Positions 16,354 through 26,131 of a DNA stretch of 64,000 bases are shown one piece after another (the stretch's first letter is position 1; each line of letters starts with the position of its first letter). This DNA comes from JADKIH01 sp031417555. GTDB lineage: Bacteria; Bacteroidota; Bacteroidia; AKYH767-A; 2013-40CM-41-45. The translations under genes and the position numbers were made by a program. The stretch spans positions 1-64,000 of the forward strand of contig JANOVV010000009.1 of the NCBI GenBank assembly GCA_031417555.1, in the 5' to 3' direction. Under the pieces are notes generated by a model. The model was not told where the DNA came from and did not search any database. It saw nothing but the letters and a program-made list of their open reading frames with translations.

Positions 16354-18963
16354 ATGGGATTAGAAAGTGTAGATATTTTGATTCAACGCGCACAGGTGTT
16401 GAGAAACAGGAATGTGAATCAGGCAATGAATTTGCTCGATGATGCTCTTTCGATTGCACAGCAGGAAAATTACAAAGAGGGCATGGCCCAAATTATCCGC
16501 GACAAAGCTGCATGCTATCTGATACTGAAAGAATATAAGCATTCATTAACTGCTTTTATAGAAGCAACTCAGTTTTTCCTTTCATTAGGAGACAGACACA
16601 ATCAGCTTGACTGCCTGAATGAAATAAGTTCCATTTATTTTAAACTTGGAGATTGTCCAAGTGCTCTTCATTATATTCTACAAAGCCTCAGAATCAATAC
16701 CGAACTCGGCGACTCCGAAGGTATTGCCAATAACTACAACGAATTAGGCAGATTATATATCTTTCTTCAAGAGTATCAGAATGCAATTGACCATTTCAAA
16801 AAGGGTATGAAAATTTTTGAAGGACTTAAGAATAAGAGTCAAATGGTTAATTCTTATTACTTACTTGGAAATGCATACAATTGGCTCGACGAATACGATA
16901 AAGCACTTTATTATTTATTAAGAGCATCCAATTCAATTGAGCAACTCGAAGATATTGATACAAAAGTAAAAACACTTGGAAGCTTAGCTATTTTATATAC
17001 AAAGTTAAAGGATTACGAAAAAGCTATTAACTTTTTTCATGAAGCGCTAAGTTTATCTAAAGAAGGTGCCGCTCCGTTTGTGAAGGCTCAGATAAAAAAG
17101 AGTTTGGGTAATCTTTACATCGATCTCACCCAATATGATAAAGCTATTGAGACTCTAAATAGTGCTTTATTAATTGCACAGTCTTCCCCAATGGAATGTC
17201 AGTTAGCCAAAATACATCAGTTCCTTTCAAGTGCATACGAAAGACTTGGTGACCCTGTAAATGCACTTGAGCATTTTAAAAAATATTTTGAATTAGAAAA
17301 AAATTTATTTTCAGAAGAAGTAAATCTGAAAACCAAAGCGCTTCATATTAAATATGACCTTGAAGAGTTAAAAAAACAAAAAGAGATTGCAGAATTATCG
17401 GATAAATTAAAAGAACAATTTCTTGCAAACGTAAGCCATGAAATTCGCACTCCGATGAACGGTGTATTAGGAATGGCTCACCTTCTCAATAAAACAAATC
17501 CCACCAAAGAACAGGAAGAATATATTGATGCTATTAAGATTTCGGCAAGTAATCTTATGGTTATTATCAACGACATTCTTGATTTTTCAAAGATCAATGC
17601 CGGCAAAATAGAATTTAATGAAAATGAATTCAACTTCCGTGATCTTATGAAAGGAATTATACAAACTCTTCAGGTTAAAGCCGATGAGAAAAAAATTAAA
17701 ATCGGTTGTACCATTGACTACAGGATAAAAGACAATCTTGTTGGAGATCCGATTCGCTTAAACCAAATCCTTATTAATTTAATGGGTAATGCTGTTAAAT
17801 TTACTGAAAACGGAAAAATATTACTCGATGTAAAACTTTTAGATCAAAAAGATAATATTTGTAAAATTAGAATGAAGATTAAAGACTCAGGAATTGGTAT
17901 TCCGGAGAATAAATTACAAAGCATTTTTGAAAGTTTTGAGCAGGCCGAGAATAACAAGAGGCGTTATGAGGGAACAGGTTTGGGATTAACAATTGTGAAG
18001 CAGCTTGTCGAATTACAAGGTGGAAATATTTCTGTTACAAGTCGTATAAATGAAGGTTCCGAATTTACGGTTGATATGACTTTCAGGCTTGGCAAGAATC
18101 AGCAAAAGCAGGATATTATTTTACACAATGAACAAATTGAAGCATTGAATTTTTCAAATGTTTCTGTATTGATTGTTGAAGACAATAAAGTGAATCAGTT
18201 ATTACTTAAAAATATGCTGAAAAAATTCGGGTTTGATAAACTTGAAACAGCAGAAAACGGACGTATTGCTTTAAATAAATTACGGGAGAATAATTTCGAT
18301 TTAGTATTAATGGATATCCAGATGCCTGAGATGGATGGATATGAAATTACACATGAAATACGCACTCGATTAAGGAAAGAAATGCGAAACATCCCTGTGA
18401 TTGCTATAACGGCTGATGCTTCCGACAAGGAAAAAGCTAAAGCTAAAGAAGCCGGTTTGGATGATTATATTGTTAAACCTTATACTCCTGAAGAATTATA
18501 TTTCACTATAATAAAATATGTAAAACCATTAGATTCAAATATAAAAGGGCCGAGGAAAAATAACACTACTGCAATTTCCAATTACAAAGAGGCTGGAATG
18601 AATTTGGATTTTCTGGAAAAATTTACCGGCGGGGATCAGGAATTGACTATTCAATTGATGGAGATATTTCTTAAACAAGTTCCGGAAGCTGTTCAGAAAC
18701 TTTCTCATTCTATTGCGAGTCATGACTGGACAGAAACACATGCTGTTTCTCATAAAATAAAATCCAGCATTGCCATTTTCGAACTCAATGAGCTTAAAAA
18801 ACTTATTACAAATATTGAAGAATATTCCCGAGACAAAGTAAATCTTGAAAAAATTCCCAATGCATTTTCTGCTTTCCGGGAAGGAACACGATATGCTATT
18901 CGTAATCTTGAAGCTGAATTAAAAAAGTTAAAGAAAACTTCAGCGAATATTAAACCTTTCTAA
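16354..18963 (+). CDS. TPR-containing hybrid histidine kinase with receiver and HPt domains
   Basis: A cytoplasmic phosphorelay protein of 869 aa with no membrane segment or signal peptide. Residues about 1-330 are tetratricopeptide repeats and take the place of a sensor domain. A short coiled linker leads to the HisKA domain (LANVSHEIRTPMNGVLGM, His362), then the HATPase domain with GTGLGLTIVKQLVELQGG (to about 580). The receiver domain (about 600-720) has phosphoacceptor Asp654 in MDIQMPEMDG, and a C-terminal HPt domain carries His800 in HAVSHKIKSS. All relay sites are therefore in one chain. The missing piece is an output regulator, which must be encoded elsewhere. Its 3' end converges on rnz. 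Confidence 0.92.
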   Translation: MGLESVDILIQRAQVLRNRNVNQAMNLLDDALSIAQQENYKEGMAQIIRDKAACYLILKEYKHSLTAFIEATQFFLSLGDRHNQLDCLNEISSIYFKLGDCPSALHYILQSLRINTELGDSEGIANNYNELGRLYIFLQEYQNAIDHFKKGMKIFEGLKNKSQMVNSYYLLGNAYNWLDEYDKALYYLLRASNSIEQLEDIDTKVKTLGSLAILYTKLKDYEKAINFFHEALSLSKEGAAPFVKAQIKKSLGNLYIDLTQYDKAIETLNSALLIAQSSPMECQLAKIHQFLSSAYERLGDPVNALEHFKKYFELEKNLFSEEVNLKTKALHIKYDLEELKKQKEIAELSDKLKEQFLANVSHEIRTPMNGVLGMAHLLNKTNPTKEQEEYIDAIKISASNLMVIINDILDFSKINAGKIEFNENEFNFRDLMKGIIQTLQVKADEKKIKIGCTIDYRIKDNLVGDPIRLNQILINLMGNAVKFTENGKILLDVKLLDQKDNICKIRMKIKDSGIGIPENKLQSIFESFEQAENNKRRYEGTGLGLTIVKQLVELQGGNISVTSRINEGSEFTVDMTFRLGKNQQKQDIILHNEQIEALNFSNVSVLIVEDNKVNQLLLKNMLKKFGFDKLETAENGRIALNKLRENNFDLVLMDIQMPEMDGYEITHEIRTRLRKEMRNIPVIAITADASDKEKAKAKEAGLDDYIVKPYTPEELYFTIIKYVKPLDSNIKGPRKNNTTAISNYKEAGMNLDFLEKFTGGDQELTIQLMEIFLKQVPEAVQKLSHSIASHDWTETHAVSHKIKSSIAIFELNELKKLITNIEEYSRDKVNLEKIPNAFSAFREGTRYAIRNLEAELKKLKKTSANIKPF

Positions 18964-18972
18964 TCCTCTACC

Positions 18973-19887
18973 CTATTCAATTTTAAAAGTATCTCCCTCA
19001 ATAGCCAATGTTGTTTCTGTAAATACTTCCCTGGCTTCCTCGAGTAAAGGATAAAGATTTTTATATCGGGCAGAAAAATGACCTATTATTAATCGCTTTA
19101 CATTTGCTTTTTTAGCAATCAACGCTGCTTGCGCCGCAGTAGAATGAAATGTTTCTTTTGCTCTTCCGGCTTTATCACTTAGAAATGTAGCTTCATGGTA
19201 AAGCAAATTAATGTTTTCTATAACAGGAATAATTCTTTCGTCATAAGAAGTGTCTGAACAAAAAGCATAGGCTCTTGGAAGTCGCGGGTCAGTTGTTAGC
19301 TCTGAATTACTTATTTTATTACCATCAGCAGCTATAAAATCTTTTCCGTTCTTAAGGTCCTGATATACTTCAACAGGTATTTGGTATTGATGCAATTTTT
19401 CCTTGATAAGTTTTCTTAAACCGGGCTTCTCGGAAAATATAAATCCCGTACAAGGTATCCGATGATTTAAAATTATTGTTCGTATTGCAATATTTTCATC
19501 TTCAAAAATCAATTCAGGTTTTAATGGATTATGAAAATGAAAATGCAGTGGATATCTCAACGTAGTTTCAGAATATTTCAATTGAATTTCTACAATTTCT
19601 TTTAAGGGCTCATGACTATAAATATGTAATTCCGAAACACGACCTTGCAAATGCATGGTAGAAAGTAGTCCGACAAGGCCTAAATAATGATCTCCATGTA
19701 AATGAGAAATAAAAATATGATTTATACGATGGAATTTAATCTTATACCTGTTCATTTGTATAAGCGTTCCTTCACCACAATCAATTAAGAATAACCGTTC
19801 ATGAATATTAAGTACCTGAGCGGTAGGATGTCTTTGATAAATCGGAGTCGCTGAGCTACTGCCCAAGATGCTTACCTCAAAAATCAT
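18973..19887 (-). CDS. rnz: Ribonuclease Z (tRNase Z)
   Basis: Cleaves the 3' trailer of tRNA precursors, important because the window's tRNA lacks an encoded CCA. This is a metallo-beta-lactamase-fold protein of 304 aa, the length of the short bacterial form. The zinc site is HLHGDHYLGLVGLL, with later ligands in FCSDTSYDE and LIIGHFSARY. The start at 19887 overlaps the stop of the upstream gene by one base (TGATG). The trio STAS protein, sorting-domain protein and rnz is tightly packed, suggesting one transcript; the STAS-rnz pairing is common in Bacteroidota to my knowledge. Confidence 0.93.
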   Translation of the reverse strand: MIFEVSILGSSSATPIYQRHPTAQVLNIHERLFLIDCGEGTLIQMNRYKIKFHRINHIFISHLHGDHYLGLVGLLSTMHLQGRVSELHIYSHEPLKEIVEIQLKYSETTLRYPLHFHFHNPLKPELIFEDENIAIRTIILNHRIPCTGFIFSEKPGLRKLIKEKLHQYQIPVEVYQDLKNGKDFIAADGNKISNSELTTDPRLPRAYAFCSDTSYDERIIPVIENINLLYHEATFLSDKAGRAKETFHSTAAQAALIAKKANVKRLIIGHFSARYKNLYPLLEEAREVFTETTLAIEGDTFKIE

Positions 19888-20636
19888 CAGTCATTGGTGA
19901 TGATCATTCTTCTAGCTACCGAAGTAAGTCCGTTCGAAAATGTATAAAGATAAATACCCGGCTGAAGATTATGTAAATCTAAAGTAATATTTGTCTTACC
20001 TTTTTGAAGATTATAAGAACGGCTTAATACTTTTTTCCCTATTAGATTGACAATGGTTAATGAAATTTCTTCGGGATGAGAAATTGTCAGAGGTATTACT
20101 GTGTATTCCTTCGCCGGATTCGGACTATTTTGCCCGGCAGAGAAATTGATTTTATCTAACGAAGAAATACCCGTCGTAGTATCTATAACGATTGAATAGC
20201 CGAGTATATCGTTCTGCAATGTTTGTGGGGTACCAAATATTTTAAAATAAATTGTTGATTGAACCACCAGTGGATAAGAACCTACCATTTGAATTGTAGG
20301 TGCAGATCCTGACAAAGTAATACATCCATCTGAACCACCGGGAAAACTACAGCCTGATGGAGTACATGAATAAGAAAATCCGGAAGGCAATCCTGTCACA
20401 TTTTCAACAACTATAGAATCTACAATTCCGGTTAGCGTACCAACTGTAGAATCGGTTAAAACCTTCACTTGAATAACAGTTGAATATGGCTGACCGGTTA
20501 TAGAATGAGGAAGTCCGGTAATAGTATCAGGATAATTTCCGGGTCTGTTATGTGTAATTGAAGTATCAGGCACACACTGTGCTGATGTTATTAAATATGA
20601 AACTAGAAAAAAAATAACAGAGGTAAAAATTTTCAT
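19887..20636 (-). CDS. Secreted protein with type IX secretion sorting domain
   Basis: A 249-aa exported protein: signal peptide MKIFTSVIFFLVSYLITSA, then about 140 residues of low-complexity beta-rich sequence with several cysteines, then a type A T9SS C-terminal sorting domain of about 75 residues. The sorting domain is recognised by NSPNPAKEYTVIPL, LTIVNLIGKKVL and LQPGIYLYTFSNG. The domain directs the protein through the outer membrane for release or surface attachment. The passenger has no recognised enzymatic motif. It is sandwiched between the STAS protein and rnz, an odd place for a cell-surface protein. Confidence 0.85.
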   Translation of the reverse strand: MKIFTSVIFFLVSYLITSAQCVPDTSITHNRPGNYPDTITGLPHSITGQPYSTVIQVKVLTDSTVGTLTGIVDSIVVENVTGLPSGFSYSCTPSGCSFPGGSDGCITLSGSAPTIQMVGSYPLVVQSTIYFKIFGTPQTLQNDILGYSIVIDTTTGISSLDKINFSAGQNSPNPAKEYTVIPLTISHPEEISLTIVNLIGKKVLSRSYNLQKGKTNITLDLHNLQPGIYLYTFSNGLTSVARRMIITND

Positions 20637-20642
20637 ACTGCT

Positions 20643-21014
20643 TTATTCTTTGTGTAAATGTTTTTCCACTTCCTCCATAAAAATCAGATCAATAGCTTCA
20701 TTAACAGTAGGAACCTGAACGAGCATACTATCTAATTGTGAAATAGAGATTAGCTTTTTAACGTGATCCTGAACACCGGCAAGAACAAACATTCCATTGC
20801 TATCTCTGCACATTCGGTATCCAACAAGGATAGCACTTAATCCGGAAGAATCGCAATACTGAACATCTGTCATATCAAAAATCATATTCTTTGTTGCTTC
20901 ATGATGAAGAACTACAATTTCCGCTTTGAGTTCAGGTGCTACACTAGAAGTAAGCTTTGTTTCTTTAATAGTTACGAGAGCATACTTCTCTTGTTTGTCG
21001 ATAGTTAAGTTCAT
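20643..21014 (-). CDS. STAS domain protein, anti-anti-sigma factor family
   Basis: A 123-aa single-domain STAS protein of the SpoIIAA/RsbV type. The phosphorylatable Ser lies in the conserved context MTDVQYCDSSGLSAILVG. Such proteins are switched by a serine kinase/phosphatase pair in partner-switching control. No anti-sigma kinase is in the window. The open frame extends six codons further upstream (to 21032), but the Met at 21014, giving MNLTIDKQEKYALV, fits the family better. The sorting-domain gene starts 6 bp after the stop. Confidence 0.85.
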   Translation of the reverse strand: MNLTIDKQEKYALVTIKETKLTSSVAPELKAEIVVLHHEATKNMIFDMTDVQYCDSSGLSAILVGYRMCRDSNGMFVLAGVQDHVKKLISISQLDSMLVQVPTVNEAIDLIFMEEVEKHLHKE

Positions 21015-21229
21015 AATAATGTATTTTCTCAAATTTACAACAAAATTAGCCTTTACAAAGACATATATGATAAATTTTCAACACTAAATAAACGCAAATT
21101 GTTAATATTATTAAATTGAACACTCCCCACTTTCAATTCAATACTCATTATTAATAACGACTATCTATTAACCACTGACTTATTTATTAATAACAAATGA
21201 TTATATTACTGTCTATACAAAAGACTGTA

Positions 21230-22438
21230 ATGCAGACATTCGACAATCACAGAACTATTGTTCATATGGATATGGATTCATTTTTTGTCTCCGTTTCCGT
21301 ATTACAAAAGCCGTCTTTAAAAGGAAAGCCCGTATTAGTTGGTGGAACTAGTGACCGAGGTGTTGTAGCAGCATGTAGTTATGAAGCCCGGAAGTTTGGT
21401 ATTCATTCTGCTATGCCAATGAAAATTGCACGCCGTCTTTGCCCGGAAGCTATCATTATTCGAGGTGATTATGAAGAATACTCAAAGTTCTCCGACACAA
21501 TCACTGAAATTATTCGCGAAAAAGTTCCACTGTATGAAAAAGCATCAATTGATGAATTCTTTATTGACCTGACAGGAATGGACAGGTTTTTTGGCTGTTA
21601 TACGTTTGCCTGCGAGTTAAGACAATCAATCATTAAAGAAACCCATCTTCCAATTTCACTTGGCTTTTCACAAAATAAAACTGTTAGTAAGGTTGCTACC
21701 GGCGAAGCCAAACCTAATGGACAAAAAAAAATTGATTTTGGTTCTGAGAAAAATTTCCTTGCTCCTCTTTCAGTAAAAAAGATTCCAATGATTGGTGAAA
21801 AGACTTACCAACTTCTGCGAAGCATGGGGGTAGAAAAAGTTTTTACTCTCCAGGAAATGCCTGTAGAACTATTGAATATGGTACTCGGAGAAAATGGAAT
21901 TACAATCTGGAAAAAAGCTAATGGCATAGATAATTCTCCCGTTGTTCCTTACAATGAAAGAAAAAGTATTTCTACAGAAGAAACTTTCGAAACTGATTCT
22001 ATTGATGTTACTATGATTAATTCTCTGTTAATCTCTATGACAGAAAAACTTGCTTTCCAGCTCAGATCCGAAAATAAACTCACTGCATGTGTAACAGTAA
22101 AAATACGTTACTCGGATTTTAACACACATACTATGCAATTGAGAATTCCTTATACTTCTTGTGATCATACCCTGATTTCAATTGTGAAAGAACGTTTTGA
22201 AAAATTATATAATAAAAGATTGCTAATTCGTCTTATTGGAGTTCGATTCAGTCATCTCGTTGGCGGATGTCATCAGATAAATTTATTCGAAGACAGTCAG
22301 GAAATTATACAACTCTACCAGGCCATGGATAAAATACGAAAACGATACGGCGAGGACAAAATACATCGGGCTATAGGAAACAGTTTTAAATTACGTGAAT
22401 TTAATCCCTTCAATGGAGTCCGTAAAAAAATTCAATGA
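21230..22438 (+). CDS. dinB: DNA polymerase IV (Y family)
   Basis: A translesion polymerase. Catalytic carboxylates are intact in HMDMDSFFVSV and in the palm motif ASIDEFFIDLTG, so this is an active Pol IV rather than an ImuB-type remnant. The HhH region (VKKIPMIGEKTYQLL), little-finger domain and a beta-clamp motif of the QxxLF kind (QINLF, near the C-terminus) follow. The open frame continues 11 codons upstream to 21197, but MQTFDNHRTIVHMDMD is the normal family start. It is followed after 6 bp by a short DnaE, forming a two-gene mutagenesis cassette. Confidence 0.93.
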   Translation: MQTFDNHRTIVHMDMDSFFVSVSVLQKPSLKGKPVLVGGTSDRGVVAACSYEARKFGIHSAMPMKIARRLCPEAIIIRGDYEEYSKFSDTITEIIREKVPLYEKASIDEFFIDLTGMDRFFGCYTFACELRQSIIKETHLPISLGFSQNKTVSKVATGEAKPNGQKKIDFGSEKNFLAPLSVKKIPMIGEKTYQLLRSMGVEKVFTLQEMPVELLNMVLGENGITIWKKANGIDNSPVVPYNERKSISTEETFETDSIDVTMINSLLISMTEKLAFQLRSENKLTACVTVKIRYSDFNTHTMQLRIPYTSCDHTLISIVKERFEKLYNKRLLIRLIGVRFSHLVGGCHQINLFEDSQEIIQLYQAMDKIRKRYGEDKIHRAIGNSFKLREFNPFNGVRKKIQ

Positions 22439-22444
22439 AAATTT

Positions 22445-25378
22445 ATGTTTCTCAACTGTCACACTTATTTCAGTTTTAAATATGGAATTTTGTCTCCTGC
22501 TCAGCTTCTTAATGAAGCTAAAAAAAACAATATCCAAGCAATTGCATTAACTGATATTAATAACACTTCCGGTATCTTAGATTTTGTAAGAAGAAGTATA
22601 GCCTTAGGAATTAAACCAATTGCAGGAATTGATTTTCGAAATGGGACAGATCAAAAATTCATCGGACTGGCTAGAAACAATGAAGGATTCAGGGAGCTCA
22701 ACGATTATCTTTCAAGCCTGAATGAAAACAAAGAATTAATTACTTTATCACAACTTTCATTCAATGATTCTTTTTTAATTTACCCTCTCTCCCATCCTTT
22801 TAGAAAATTAAATGAAAACGAATATATCGGGTTAAAGCCCACCGAAATAAATAAATTAAATTTTTCGCCATGGAAAAATAGTTTTTCAAAACTTGTTATT
22901 CTTTCTCCCGTCACTTTTCGAAATAAAATTGACTTTAATGCACACCGGCTTCTAAGAGCAATTGCTAATAATACTTTGTTGAGCAAATTACCTTTAAATG
23001 ATCAGGCTAGTGAATTTGAAATAATGTGTACAGAATCTGAATTAAAAAAGTGCTATGAATGGATTCCTCAGATTATAAATAACACACTTTTTGTCGTAAA
23101 CAATAGCTCCATAAATTTTGAATTTGGAAAAAGTAAAAATAAAAAAACATTCACAGGTTCAGAAAAATGTGATGAAATCCTCTTACGTGAAATTTGTACA
23201 GAAAATTTAAACTATCGTTATCCCAATCTTAATGATAAAATTATAGAAAGGATTGAAAAAGAAATAAAGGCCATAACTGAACAAGGATTCTCATCCTATT
23301 TTTTAATTAATTGGGACCTTGTAAAATATGCACGACATAAAAGTTATTTCTACATAGGCCGTGGAAGCGGCGCAAACAGCATAGTTGCTTTTCTGCTCCG
23401 AATTACTGATGTTGACCCTATTGATCTTGATCTTTATTTTGAACGATTTCTAAACCCCTATAGAACAAGTCCTCCCGATTTTGATATTGATTTTTCCTGG
23501 AAAGACAGAGACGATGTAATTAATTATATTTTTAAAAAATATACCAAAACCCATACTTCTCTACTGGCAACTTATAGTACTTTTCAGGAGAATTCAGTAA
23601 TTCGTGAACTTGGAAAAGTATTTGGATTACCAAAAGCCGATATAGATGAAATTCAGCTTGAAGGATTAAAAAATCAAACAGGAAAAATTCCTTCGCTGAT
23701 AAAAAAATATTCAGCAGTTATTAATGACTTTCCAAGTCACTTAAATATTCATGCCGGTGGAATTTTGATTTCAGAATTACCAATACATTATTATACTGCT
23801 ACTTCAATTCCTCCCAAAGGTTTTCCTCTGACACAATTCAGCATGATTGAAGCTGAAGATGTAGGACTTTATAAATTTGACATTCTAAGCCAACGGGGGC
23901 TTGGTCATATTAAAGACAGCATCGACTTTGTAAAGAAAAATAAAAGTGTTGATATAGATATTCACAATATTAAACAATTTAAGAAAGATGAATTAATCAG
24001 AAAAAATTTAAGAGAGTCAAAATGCATGGGATGTTTTTATATTGAAAGTCCGGCAATGCGAATGTTATTAAAGAAACTCGAAGCTGATACATATATCAGT
24101 CTTGTAGCTGCAAGTTCAATTATTCGACCCGGAGTTGCTTCATCCGGAATGATGCGCGAATATATACTTCGGTCGAAAGGTCACCCACCTACATTCCAAA
24201 CTCCGCCTATGTTGTATGATTTATTAAAAGAAACTTTTGGAGTAATGGTTTATCAGGAGGATGTAATTAAAGTTGCTCATTATTTTGCCGGCCTTACACT
24301 CGGCGAAGCAGATATGCTTCGTCGCGGCATGAGCGGAAAATACCGGGGACGTGAAGAATTTTCTTTCGTTAAAGAGAAGTTTTTATCGAATTGCCATTTA
24401 AAAGGATATTCAGAAGACATAGTAAAAGAAGTTTGGCGGCAAATAGAAAGTTTTGCCGGCTATGCTTTTTCAAAAGGACACAGCGCTTCTTATGCTGTTG
24501 AAAGTTACCAGAGCCTGTACCTTAAAACATATTTTCCTTTAGAACATATGGTTGCAGTCATAAATAATTTCGGAGGATTTTACAGGACAGAGTATTATAT
24601 ACACGAAGCAAGAATGAATGGAGCAAACATTCATGCGCCCGAAATAAATAAAAGTAATTATTTAACAAGCATTATAGACAATGATATTTATCTCGGTTTC
24701 ATTCACATCGCTGAACTTGAATCTTTCGTAGCAGAAACAGTAATTAAAGAACGATTTGTAAATGGCGATTTTAAAAGTCTGGAAGATTTTATGAAACGTG
24801 TTACCATTTCTGTTGACCAACTTAGGATTTTAATACGAATAGGTTCGTTTCGTTTTACCAAACGAACTAAGAAACAGTTGTTATGGGATATTCATACAAC
24901 TATTGGAAGAAAAAATAAAACAGAAGTGTCAAATGAATTATTCGAAGTTAAAAAAAACGAATTTGTATTTCCAGCTTTAAACTATCATCGAATGGATGAT
25001 GCTTTTGATGAAAAAGAAATACTTGGGTTTGCACTTGACTCACCTTTTTCCTTGCTTAAAGAATCATTAAAAAATAATTTCACCGTTAATGATCTTGCAT
25101 CTCATACTGGTAAAGTAATTGAAATCCCCGGCTACCTGGTTACTACTAAACATACTCGTACTAAATACAATGAAAGAATGATGTTCGGAACTTTTATTGA
25201 TCAAAAAGGATTATTTTTTGATACAACACATTTTCCAAAAGTTTGTTTTGATTTTCCTATACGGGGAAAAGGATGTTATATTATAAAAGGAAAAGTTGCA
25301 GAAGAATTTGGTTTTTACAGTGTCGATGTAATTAGTTTGAGGCTTCTTGAAAATTATCCGAGAGAGAACTCTGAATAA
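22445..25378 (+). CDS. Short DNA polymerase III alpha subunit (DnaE-like, probably error-prone)
   Basis: A C-family polymerase of 977 aa, clearly shorter than replicative DnaE (about 1150-1250 aa). The polymerase core is intact: YIGRGSGANSIVAFLL and the catalytic PDFDIDFSWKDRDDV. The N-terminal PHP domain looks inactive. The expected HxHS motif reads NCHTYFS, so the first metal His is Asn, and the expected TDH reads TDIN. Helix-hairpin-helix and OB-fold segments follow, but the tau-binding tail is missing. Pairing with dinB, 6 bp upstream, and loss of PHP metal ligands both point to lesion bypass rather than replication. Confidence 0.88.
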   Translation: MFLNCHTYFSFKYGILSPAQLLNEAKKNNIQAIALTDINNTSGILDFVRRSIALGIKPIAGIDFRNGTDQKFIGLARNNEGFRELNDYLSSLNENKELITLSQLSFNDSFLIYPLSHPFRKLNENEYIGLKPTEINKLNFSPWKNSFSKLVILSPVTFRNKIDFNAHRLLRAIANNTLLSKLPLNDQASEFEIMCTESELKKCYEWIPQIINNTLFVVNNSSINFEFGKSKNKKTFTGSEKCDEILLREICTENLNYRYPNLNDKIIERIEKEIKAITEQGFSSYFLINWDLVKYARHKSYFYIGRGSGANSIVAFLLRITDVDPIDLDLYFERFLNPYRTSPPDFDIDFSWKDRDDVINYIFKKYTKTHTSLLATYSTFQENSVIRELGKVFGLPKADIDEIQLEGLKNQTGKIPSLIKKYSAVINDFPSHLNIHAGGILISELPIHYYTATSIPPKGFPLTQFSMIEAEDVGLYKFDILSQRGLGHIKDSIDFVKKNKSVDIDIHNIKQFKKDELIRKNLRESKCMGCFYIESPAMRMLLKKLEADTYISLVAASSIIRPGVASSGMMREYILRSKGHPPTFQTPPMLYDLLKETFGVMVYQEDVIKVAHYFAGLTLGEADMLRRGMSGKYRGREEFSFVKEKFLSNCHLKGYSEDIVKEVWRQIESFAGYAFSKGHSASYAVESYQSLYLKTYFPLEHMVAVINNFGGFYRTEYYIHEARMNGANIHAPEINKSNYLTSIIDNDIYLGFIHIAELESFVAETVIKERFVNGDFKSLEDFMKRVTISVDQLRILIRIGSFRFTKRTKKQLLWDIHTTIGRKNKTEVSNELFEVKKNEFVFPALNYHRMDDAFDEKEILGFALDSPFSLLKESLKNNFTVNDLASHTGKVIEIPGYLVTTKHTRTKYNERMMFGTFIDQKGLFFDTTHFPKVCFDFPIRGKGCYIIKGKVAEEFGFYSVDVISLRLLENYPRENSE

Positions 25379-25418
25379 ACTATATAAAATCTAACCTTGA
25401 CTTTTATCAGTATCAAAC

Positions 25419-25432
25419 ATGATATATATCAT
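25419..25432. promoter_or_regulatory. FNR-type box upstream of cytochrome c / nosZ operon
   Basis: ATGATATATATCAT is a perfect 14-bp palindrome with the TGAT-N4-ATCA core of FNR/CRP-type sites. It lies 179 bp before the cytochrome c ATG. It is the first of six such perfect cores in intergenic DNA between 25.4 and 56.4 kb. Confidence 0.6.
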
Positions 25433-25611
25433 TTCATAGACTAATTGACCTAAATATTTTTACCAAATGGAAAATAGTTACGTATAATCGTTTTAATTGA
25501 AATTATGCATTATAATTATTAAAAATTATACAATTTTAAAAACATAAATAATAATTTCCATTTGACTTCAATTATAAAAAATAAATTATTAATCTAGAAA
25601 ATAATAAAAAT

Positions 25612-26106
25612 ATGAAACTAAAGATTCTTTCTTTCATTATTACGGGGATTGCAGTAATTGCCTTTGGTTGCGGTTCCAATAAAGATCAAACTCCGGCTGA
25701 AAACAAGCAGGATAACAAAGGATTAATGTCTGAAGATGCCTCCGGTGAAAAAGCTGCAGCACTTGATGCAAAAGGCGTTGGAAAATTTTCAAATGTTGAA
25801 TTGGGTGCTACCTTGGATAAAGCCATGGCTGAAAGTGGTTTAAAAGTATATGATTTAAAATGTTCTGCCTGTCATAAGCTTACCGATGAGAAACTGGTTG
25901 GGCCAGGTTGGAAAAATGTCACTTCCCGCAGAAAAGCAGAATGGGTTATGAATTTTTCGACAAATACAGATGAGATGCTTAATAAAGATCCTGCTGCTCA
26001 GGCTATGTTAGAAGAATGTTTAGTAAGAATGCCAAATCAAAATTTATCAGATGCTGATGCGCGTAATGTTTATGAATTTATGCGTAAAAACGATGGAGTT
26101 AAATAA
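25612..26106 (+). CDS. Lipoprotein monohaem cytochrome c, probable electron donor to NosZ
   Basis: A 164-aa exported protein. The signal peptide ends in the lipobox AFGC (Cys20), so it is probably anchored in the periplasm. After a Lys/Asp-rich linker comes a class I cytochrome c domain with the haem motif CSACH (Cys84, Cys87, His88) and a likely axial Met140 in RMPNQNLS. Clade II nos clusters often encode such a c-type cytochrome next to nosZ to pass electrons to the CuA centre. nosZ begins 25 bp downstream on the same strand. A palindromic FNR-type box lies upstream. Confidence 0.9.
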   Translation: MKLKILSFIITGIAVIAFGCGSNKDQTPAENKQDNKGLMSEDASGEKAAALDAKGVGKFSNVELGATLDKAMAESGLKVYDLKCSACHKLTDEKLVGPGWKNVTSRRKAEWVMNFSTNTDEMLNKDPAAQAMLEECLVRMPNQNLSDADARNVYEFMRKNDGVK

Positions 26107-26131
26107 TTATTAAACCTATAATTACAATCAC

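Noticed and set aside
21230..22438. ImuB-type inactive Y-family protein
   Set aside because: The catalytic Asp/Glu residues in HMDMDSFF and SIDEFF are intact, so it is a working Pol IV family member.
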